The position numbers and the translations under genes were made by a program. From Nitrospira sp. (GTDB lineage Bacteria > Nitrospirota > Nitrospiria > Nitrospirales > Nitrospiraceae), in contig JAICVE010000007.1 in NCBI GenBank assembly GCA_025935475.1, forward strand, positions 1 to 19,569: a stretch of DNA of 19,569 nt, written 5' to 3'. Of this stretch, positions 14,340 through 19,569 are shown piece after piece. Each line of letters begins with the position of its first letter. Position 1 is the first letter of the stretch. Under the pieces are notes generated by a model. The model was not told the DNA's origin. It did not search any database and saw only the letters and a list, made by a program, of their open reading frames with translations.

Positions 14340-15289
14340 GGATGACGCGCCTCTTCCGCATGGCGGCGAAGGCTGGCTTTCGCGCGGTCCACGTCGCGTG
14401 CGATCTGGGCGGCAAGTTCCTGCGCCGATAAGAACGTGTGGTCGCCTCTGAGGCGCTCGATGAATTCAACCCCGATCGACTTGCCATAGAGGTGATCCCG
14501 GTGGTCGAGCAGATTGACCTCGATCAATCGCTCCCCGCCTCCGAACGTCGGTCGGCTGCCGATGTAGGCGACCGCATCGTACTGCCTTCCGTCATAGGAA
14601 GCGCGCGCGGCATAGACGCCATCTGGCGGAGTCACCCGTTCATGCGGAATGCGGAGATTGGCCGTCGGCCAGCCGAGCGCTTGTCCCTGCTGCATGCCCG
14701 ACACGACCGTACCCGTCAGACCGTACGCCCGTCCCAGCAAGACGGCCGCCTCTTCCATGTTCCCCGCCTGAATCAGGGTTCGGATTCTCGTCGAACTGAC
14801 CACCCCGCCGCTCAGCACCACAGGGCGCAGCGGATGCACCGCGAATCCCAACGCTGCCCCAAGCCGTTCCAAGTCAGCGATGCGTCCGGTGCGTCCTTTT
14901 CCGAACGCAAAATGCTCTCCAACAAACAGTTCGGCCACCCCTAGACGACGGTGCAGGACGACGTCCGCAAACTCGTCGGGTGTCATGGCGGCCAATTCCG
15001 GCGTAAATTCGAGAAACACGACCTCATCGACACCGGCAGCCATAAAGCGTTCGAGCTTTTCGTCGGGGTTCGTGAGAAACCGGAGTTCCACATGAGGCGC
15101 CAGTACCCTGACAGGGTGCGGATCGAACGTGATCACCATGGCCGTGCCGCCTACTTCGCGAGCCCGTGTCACCACAGTTTGTAAGAGGGAATGATGGCCA
15201 CGGTGATGACCGTCGAAGTTTCCGATAGTCACCACCGGGTGCGGTCGTAACCGGACGTCTCCGAGGCCGCGCGTCACCGTGAAGGTCAT
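14336..15289 (-). CDS. ribF: Bifunctional riboflavin kinase / FAD synthetase
   Basis: Phosphorylates riboflavin to FMN and adenylates it to FAD. With the ATG at 15289 it has 317 residues. The N-terminal nucleotidyltransferase domain has TIGNFDGHHRGHHSLL (about 21-36) and ITFDPHPVRVLAP, with FVGEHFAFGKGRTG later. Then SSTRIRTLIQAGNMEEA leads into the riboflavin-kinase domain, with GWPTANLRIPHERVTPPDGVYA and RPTFGGGERLIEVNLLD. The frame is open to 15403, but that part overlaps hemB; the chosen start is two bases after the hemB stop. No clear Shine-Dalgarno sequence is seen, so translational coupling to hemB is likely. Confidence 0.96.
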   Translation of the reverse strand: MTFTVTRGLGDVRLRPHPVVTIGNFDGHHRGHHSLLQTVVTRAREVGGTAMVITFDPHPVRVLAPHVELRFLTNPDEKLERFMAAGVDEVVFLEFTPELAAMTPDEFADVVLHRRLGVAELFVGEHFAFGKGRTGRIADLERLGAALGFAVHPLRPVVLSGGVVSSTRIRTLIQAGNMEEAAVLLGRAYGLTGTVVSGMQQGQALGWPTANLRIPHERVTPPDGVYAARASYDGRQYDAVAYIGSRPTFGGGERLIEVNLLDHRDHLYGKSIGVEFIERLRGDHTFLSAQELAAQIARDVDRAKASLRRHAEEARHP

Positions 15290-15291
15290 CG

Positions 15292-16263
15292 TTAGCTGAG
15301 AGAGCGTGCCGCGTCCTTGGCGAAGTAGGTCAATATGAGGTCTGCACCTGCCCGCTTGATGGCCAGAAGCGATTCCAGCATGGCCCGCGATTCGTCCAGC
15401 CACCCGGCCTTGCCGGCCGCCTTGATCATGCTGTATTCGCCGCTCACCTGGTAGGCGGCGACGGGCAGGCTCGTTTGCGCGCGCGCGGCGGCGATGACAT
15501 CGAGATAGGGAAGCGCGGGTTTCACCATCACGATATCGGCGCCTTCTTCCACGTCAAGCGCAATTTCCCGGAGGGCTTCACGACGGTTCGCCGGATCCAT
15601 TTGGTAGGACTGACGATCACCGAACTGGGGAGCGGATCCCGCTGCGTCCCGGAACGGCGCATAAAAACAGGACGCGAATTTGGCGGCGTACGCCATGATT
15701 GGCAGTTCCGGATATCCCGCCCGATCCAATTCGGACCTGATCGCGCCAACCCGGCCGTCCATCATATCCGACGGCGCGACCATGTCGGCTCCCGATTCGG
15801 CATGGGTCTTGGCCATTGCACGCAAACACTCCAGCGTTTCGTCATTCAGGATCCGGCCGTCCTTCACGATGCCGCAATGGCCATGAGTGGTGTATTCATC
15901 AATGCAGACGTCCGTGATGACCAGCAAGCCGGGGACATGGTCTTTCACGGCTTTGATCGCACGCTGGACTACCCCATTCGGATCGTAGCCCGATGTGCCC
16001 CGCTCGTCCTTCCGATCGGGAATGCCGAACAGCATCACCGCAGGAATGCCCAGCCCGGCGACCTCACCGGCTTCCTTGACCAGCAGATCGATCGACAGTC
16101 TGAATTGCCCCGGCATCGAGGCGATCTCCCGTCGTTGATCTTTTCCTTCCATGACGAACGTGGGATAGATCAAATCGGACGGCGACAGGCGCGTTTCACG
16201 CACCATGCGGCGCAACGATTCGTGCTGCCGCAGCCGTCTGAGCCGTTGGATGGGAAAGGCCAT
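15292..16263 (-). CDS. hemB: Delta-aminolevulinic acid dehydratase (porphobilinogen synthase)
   Basis: Condenses two 5-aminolevulinate molecules to porphobilinogen. 323 residues. The Schiff-base lysines are K195 (in YAAKFASCFYAPFRDA) and K248 (in IVMVKPALPYLD), the same positions as in the E. coli family numbering. The metal segment reads DVCIDEYTTHGHCG (residues 118-131). Zinc enzymes usually have three cysteines here (C120, C122, C130), while the zinc-independent group has ALD...D. This protein has C120, D122 and C130, a hybrid. The ATG at 16263 is preceded by GAGGAA overlapping the end of the CBS gene, three bases away. It is the last haem enzyme before ribF. Confidence 0.97.
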   Translation of the reverse strand: MAFPIQRLRRLRQHESLRRMVRETRLSPSDLIYPTFVMEGKDQRREIASMPGQFRLSIDLLVKEAGEVAGLGIPAVMLFGIPDRKDERGTSGYDPNGVVQRAIKAVKDHVPGLLVITDVCIDEYTTHGHCGIVKDGRILNDETLECLRAMAKTHAESGADMVAPSDMMDGRVGAIRSELDRAGYPELPIMAYAAKFASCFYAPFRDAAGSAPQFGDRQSYQMDPANRREALREIALDVEEGADIVMVKPALPYLDVIAAARAQTSLPVAAYQVSGEYSMIKAAGKAGWLDESRAMLESLLAIKRAGADLILTYFAKDAARSLS

Positions 16264-16266
16264 GGT

Positions 16267-16659
16267 TTATTTCCTCGGCAGATTCGTCAGAAACACGACG
16301 AGATCGCGCACCGAAATCATCCCGACCAGTTTTCCATCCCGTGCCACGCCGAGATGACGCACATGAGCCTGCGCCATCAAATCGTTCGCATCCAACAGCG
16401 TCTTATTCTCCTCGATCGTCAGGATCGGCGCAGACATGATCTGCTCGACCGTGGTCTTGTTGGGATCGCTGCCCGACGCGACGATCCGCCGCAACATATC
16501 CGTATCGGTGAGTATCCCGATGATGTCTTTTTGATTGGTGACGAACAAACTGCCGATCCCGCGGTCGCGCATGATGCGCGCGGCAGCCTGCGCGTTCGTA
16601 TCGCGTTCAACCGTGACGAATTTCTCCCTCGGGACCATGAACGATTTCACTGGAACCAT
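16267..16659 (-). CDS. CBS-domain pair protein
   Basis: A 130-residue protein made of two CBS domains: about 10-60 (VERDTNAQAAARIMRDRGIG, then SLFVTNQKDIIGILTDTDMLR) and 75-128 (TIEENKTLLDANDLMAQAHVR, then HLGVARDGKLVGMISVRDLV). Such pairs form Bateman modules that usually bind adenosine nucleotides; no catalytic domain is attached. The ATG at 16659 has a near-perfect AGGAGG five to six bases upstream; the frame further upstream to 16749 is not supported. It sits inside the haem operon, 37 bases after cobA-hemD and three before hemB. A regulatory or sensing role there is inference from position. Confidence 0.9.
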   Translation of the reverse strand: MVPVKSFMVPREKFVTVERDTNAQAAARIMRDRGIGSLFVTNQKDIIGILTDTDMLRRIVASGSDPNKTTVEQIMSAPILTIEENKTLLDANDLMAQAHVRHLGVARDGKLVGMISVRDLVVFLTNLPRK

Positions 16660-16696
16660 GAAGCCCTCCTGTACTTGGTAAAAGCGGCCGATGCAG

Positions 16697-18259
16697 TTAT
16701 CGAGACGCAGGAACTGCCACGCGAGCCCCTTCGCTGTAGAATCGCACAATGGCCTGGGCCAAGGCCGGCACCGTATTTTCTCCCGGGATGATCGTCACCG
16801 GCAATCGAAATTCTTCCGCCGTCCGGGCGGTGATTGGCCCGATGCAGGCAATGGTCGTTTTTGTTCCCAGCCGTCGGGCTTCCTCGGCTCCGCCGATCAA
16901 CTCGACGAAGTTGGACACCGTTGAGGAACTCGTAAACGTGATGACGTCGATCGCCCCTGCCAGAATCTGCTCCTTCAGCCGGCTCAAGCCGGATTCGGGA
17001 AGCACCGTCCGGTACACAGGGATCACATCCACTGTAGCTCCCTTGAGTCGCAGTTGCTCCGGCAGCATCTCGCGGGCCATCTCGGCGCGCGGAATCAGAA
17101 TCTTGGTCCCCCGCAGCTCATGCTGGCTCAGCGCGGTCACCATGCCTTCAGCCTGATATGCAGATGGAATGAGATCGGCGGTCAATCCGTAGCGCGTCAG
17201 TTCATCCGCTGTTCTCGGCCCGATGGCTCCAATCTGCAGGTGGGCGAGCGCACGCACGTCTCTCCGAGCGTTGTTCAGCCGCTCCATAAAAGGAGCGATG
17301 CCGTTGACGCTGGTAAAAACCAGCCACGAATAGCTGCTGAGCTTGGCGATGGCCTGGTCAAGAGCGTCCCAACTGGGAGGTGGAACCATCTTGATGGTCG
17401 GCGCAACAATCGGTTCGCCCCCGTAGGCCGCCAACAGTCGGGCGAATTCTCCCGCCTGCTCCCGGGCACGGGTGAGCACGATCCTTTTACCGAACAGCGG
17501 CCGCTTCTCGAACCAGTTCAACTGTTCCCGCAGCCTCACGACCTCTCCGACCACGATGACGGTCGGTGGTTCCAGTCCGGCTTCCATCGTCTTGGCGACG
17601 ATGTCTCGCAAAGTGCCGATGATCGTGCGTTGCTCTGTTTTCGTTCCCCACCGTACGGCTGCGACTGGCGTCTCGGCCGACCTTCCGTCTTCGAGCAAAC
17701 GCGCGACGATCATGGGCAGGGTTTTCATGCCCATCATGAAGACCAGCGTCCCCGACGTGGCTGCCAGCTTCGGCCAATCAATGACGGTCGTGCCCTTGGA
17801 GGGATCCTCATGGCCGGTGACCACGGTCATTGTGGAGGCCAGGGTACGATGCGTTACAGGAATGCCCGCGTAGGCTGGGACGGCGACAGCGGCTGTCACG
17901 CCCGGCACGACTTCGAACGGCACTCCCGCCGCCGCAACAGCTTCGGCCTCTTCCCCGCCTCGCCCGAAGACGAAGGGATCTCCGCCCTTCAACCGCACCA
18001 CGACTTGCCCCGCCTGCGCACGCTCGATCAACAACTGATTGATTTCCGTCTGATCTTGGTACCGGCCGCGCCCCCGTCGTCCCACATAGATCCGCTCCGC
18101 GTGCGCGGGCGCATGGTCCAGCAGCACCGGATTCGCGAGGTAATCGTACAGGACGACGTCGGCATGCTCAAGGCATTCCTTGCCCTTGACCGTCAACAGC
18201 CCTGGGTCTCCGGGACCTGCACCCACCAGATACACGATGCCACGACGTGTACGTGTCAT
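16697..18259 (-). CDS. cobA-hemD: Fused uroporphyrinogen-III C-methyltransferase / uroporphyrinogen-III synthase
   Basis: A 520-residue fusion. Residues 5-245 are SUMT (CobA), which methylates uroporphyrinogen III to precorrin-2: VYLVGAGPGDPGLLTVKG near 9-26, RLKGGDPFVFGRGGEE at 89-104, VVPGVTAA at 117-124. Residues 257 to about 510 are HemD, which cyclises hydroxymethylbilane to uroporphyrinogen III: GKRIVLTRAREQAGEF, LVFTSVNGI, and the late TFTSSSTVSNFVEL plus ACIGPITARTAEE. One polypeptide thus makes the branch-point compound and starts the sirohaem/cobalamin branch. Similar fusions are known in several phyla, including clostridia. The ATG overlaps the hemC stop by four bases (ATGA), and GGAAAGG lies upstream. 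Confidence 0.95.
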   Translation of the reverse strand: MTRTRRGIVYLVGAGPGDPGLLTVKGKECLEHADVVLYDYLANPVLLDHAPAHAERIYVGRRGRGRYQDQTEINQLLIERAQAGQVVVRLKGGDPFVFGRGGEEAEAVAAAGVPFEVVPGVTAAVAVPAYAGIPVTHRTLASTMTVVTGHEDPSKGTTVIDWPKLAATSGTLVFMMGMKTLPMIVARLLEDGRSAETPVAAVRWGTKTEQRTIIGTLRDIVAKTMEAGLEPPTVIVVGEVVRLREQLNWFEKRPLFGKRIVLTRAREQAGEFARLLAAYGGEPIVAPTIKMVPPPSWDALDQAIAKLSSYSWLVFTSVNGIAPFMERLNNARRDVRALAHLQIGAIGPRTADELTRYGLTADLIPSAYQAEGMVTALSQHELRGTKILIPRAEMAREMLPEQLRLKGATVDVIPVYRTVLPESGLSRLKEQILAGAIDVITFTSSSTVSNFVELIGGAEEARRLGTKTTIACIGPITARTAEEFRLPVTIIPGENTVPALAQAIVRFYSEGARVAVPASR

Positions 18260-19206
18260 GGAGCCTTTCCATAAATTGCCCGCAGTATGCGATCGCCTCC
18301 CCGCGCAAGTAACCGCTCCGCAAGCTGGATACCCATCGAGCGCGGATCATCAGCGGTGCCCGTGACCCGATCGCGGATGACTTCTTTGCCGTCAACGCTG
18401 GCCACCAACCCCTCAAGCACGACCTCGGCGCCGGCGATGGTGGCGTAGGCTGCAATCGGGACCTGGCAGCCTCCCTGCAATCGGTGCAGCAGGGCGCGTT
18501 CGGCCATAACCGTGGTGCGCGTAGGCGCGTGTTCGAGCTTGCTTAGCACATCGCGCACGAAGACATCATCGCATCTGCCCTCGATCCCCAATGCGCCCTG
18601 ACCAATCGCCGGCAGACTGATTTCCGGTGCAAGGTATTCGGTAATTTCCCGTTCCCATCCCAAGCGGCGCAACCCCGCAGCGGCCAGCACGATCGCATCG
18701 AACTGTCTCTCGCGCAATTTCCTCAGTCGGGTATCCAGGTTGCCCCGCAGCATGCTGATCGAAAGATCCGGCCTGGCCTGAAGCAACTGGGCCTGACGCC
18801 TGAGACTGCTCGTCCCGACCCTCGCCCTCGATGGCAAGTCCTTGAATCGTTTGCCATCGCGACTAATCAGGGCGTCGCGCGCGTCCTCGCGGAACGGGAT
18901 ACAGAGCAGATCCAATCCAACGGGCAATTCGGTCGGGACATCCTTCATGCTATGGACGGCCAGATCAATTTCGCCTGAGAGCAAAGCTTCTTCGATTTCC
19001 TTGACGAACAATCCCTTGCCCCCGATCTTCGCCAGAGGCACGTCGAGGATTTTGTCGCCGGAGGTTTGGATCCGACGCAACGTGACGGTCACGTGGGGAA
19101 CTAGTTCCTGGATTCGGGCTTGTACCCACTCGCTCTGATGAACCGCCAACTTGCTGCCGCGCGTTCCCAGGACCAACGTCGAGCGCTTTTGCATCACGCC
19201 GGTCAT
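18256..19206 (-). CDS. hemC: Hydroxymethylbilane synthase (porphobilinogen deaminase)
   Basis: Polymerises four porphobilinogen units into hydroxymethylbilane. With the ATG at 19206 it has 316 residues. It shows LGTRGSKLAVHQSEWV at the start, the catalytic aspartate region TSGDKILDVPLAKIGGKGLF, HSMKDVPTELP, the arginine-rich substrate loop GTSSLRRQAQL and LRGNLDTRLRKL. The dipyrromethane-binding cysteine lies in RLQGGCQVPIAAYA (C247). The frame continues upstream, but the chosen ATG is one base after the stop of the zinc-ribbon gene. A second ATG four codons on (19194) is possible. No strong Shine-Dalgarno sequence is seen, consistent with coupling to the upstream gene. Confidence 0.96.
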   Translation of the reverse strand: MTGVMQKRSTLVLGTRGSKLAVHQSEWVQARIQELVPHVTVTLRRIQTSGDKILDVPLAKIGGKGLFVKEIEEALLSGEIDLAVHSMKDVPTELPVGLDLLCIPFREDARDALISRDGKRFKDLPSRARVGTSSLRRQAQLLQARPDLSISMLRGNLDTRLRKLRERQFDAIVLAAAGLRRLGWEREITEYLAPEISLPAIGQGALGIEGRCDDVFVRDVLSKLEHAPTRTTVMAERALLHRLQGGCQVPIAAYATIAGAEVVLEGLVASVDGKEVIRDRVTGTADDPRSMGIQLAERLLARGGDRILRAIYGKAP

Positions 19207-19207
19207 G

Positions 19208-19549
19208 TCAGCGGTTCGCGTCCGGCTCAGGAGGATAGACCAGCGGAGGATGCCGGACTCCGGGAAGTTTCTCGTCCGCCGACACGGAGGGTGCAAGACT
19301 CGTTGCGGCCGACGGCGGGCTGCTCGACGCCGGTTGCATGATCAACGTGCGATAGGAGGACGACACCAGGAGGTAACTGATCAGACCCAATACCGAGAGC
19401 AGATAGACCAACACATCCCATCGAAATCCGCCCTCCACCCGGTAGTCGTAGCCACAGGAGGGGCAATCAGGCAACGGATCATGTCCCAAATAGGCTTTTC
19501 GGCATTTGGGACACGTGAACAGCTTCGGGCCTTTCCCTACCAACCCCAT
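19208..19549 (-). CDS. Membrane-anchored zinc-ribbon protein of unknown function
   Basis: A 113-residue protein, complete here, with GGAG about five bases before the ATG at 19549. The N-terminal 40 residues hold two CxxC pairs, FTCPKCRKAYLG and LPDCPSCGYDYR, forming a zinc ribbon. One transmembrane helix follows at about 45-66 (WDVLVYLLSVLGLISYLLV), then a Ser/Pro/Ala-rich tail that is probably disordered. By position the ribbon would face the cytoplasm if the positive-inside rule holds. It ends one base before hemC, so the two are likely co-transcribed and coupled. I do not recognise a named family. A link to haem synthesis is context inference only. Confidence 0.85.
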   Translation of the reverse strand: MGLVGKGPKLFTCPKCRKAYLGHDPLPDCPSCGYDYRVEGGFRWDVLVYLLSVLGLISYLLVSSSYRTLIMQPASSSPPSAATSLAPSVSADEKLPGVRHPPLVYPPEPDANR

Positions 19550-19569
19550 GACGTCTCCATCGGATTACC

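Noticed and set aside
15475..16791. Long plus-strand open frame (438 codons) opposite hemB and the CBS gene
   Set aside because: It is antisense to well-supported genes, has a His/Arg/Asp-rich composition typical of complementary-strand frames, and shows no domain.
17054..18274. Long plus-strand open frame (406 codons) opposite cobA-hemD
   Set aside because: Antisense shadow of a clearly conserved fusion gene, with low-complexity composition and no recognisable motif.
1..19569. CRISPR arrays, insertion sequences, phage genes, tRNA or rRNA genes
   Set aside because: No regularly spaced repeats, transposase motifs, att-like duplications, cloverleaf sequences or rRNA signatures were seen while reading both strands.

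Overview
This window is a bacterial chromosome segment, probably from the genus Nitrospira or a close relative (phylum Nitrospirota). I infer this from the gene order, the moderately high GC content and the style of the proteins; no 16S rRNA or nitrite-oxidation gene is present to prove it. Almost every convincing gene is on the minus strand, packed tightly with many ATGA overlaps, so transcription runs from high to low coordinates.

Region A (about 19.55 to 12.3 kb, read leftwards) is one dense block: a membrane zinc-ribbon protein, hemC, a fused cobA-hemD gene, a small CBS-pair protein, hemB, ribF, tilS and hpt. It supplies three enzymes of tetrapyrrole synthesis (HemB, HemC, HemD) and the SUMT branch to sirohaem/cobalamin. 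It continues into FMN/FAD synthesis, tRNA-Ile lysidine formation and purine salvage. Gaps between consecutive genes are a few bases or negative, apart from 37 bases after cobA-hemD. Region B (12.3 to 5.4 kb) holds ftsH, folP, glmM and comEC. The order tilS-hpt-ftsH-folP-glmM resembles an arrangement found in many bacteria. Likely promoter, hairpin and leader elements flank ftsH and folP.

Region C (5.3 to 3.9 kb) has an orphan ribbon-helix-helix protein and mtnA (methionine salvage). Region D (3.94 to 1.1 kb) is a second operon behind an excellent sigma-70 type promoter: ndk, gcvH, a 49-codon fragment resembling the FAD-binding start of dihydrolipoamide dehydrogenase, a comEA-like HhH protein and tyrS. 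It ends in a hairpin at the tyrS stop codon. Competence-type genes occur in both B (comEC) and D (comEA), so the DNA-uptake module is split.

Region E (1 to 1137) is the only loose, low-density part. It has the 3' end of a plus-strand delta-60 repeat protein, which seems to be frameshifted inside its last visible repeat, followed by a small uncertain minus-strand ORF and non-coding sequence.

Most of the window is core housekeeping, and I see no phage, transposon, CRISPR, tRNA or rRNA. I did not find a clearly new biological system. The most unusual items are the lpd-like fragment between gcvH and comEA, the hybrid metal site of HemB, the CBS protein inside the haem operon, the decaying delta-60 gene end and the paired inverted repeats ahead of folP.
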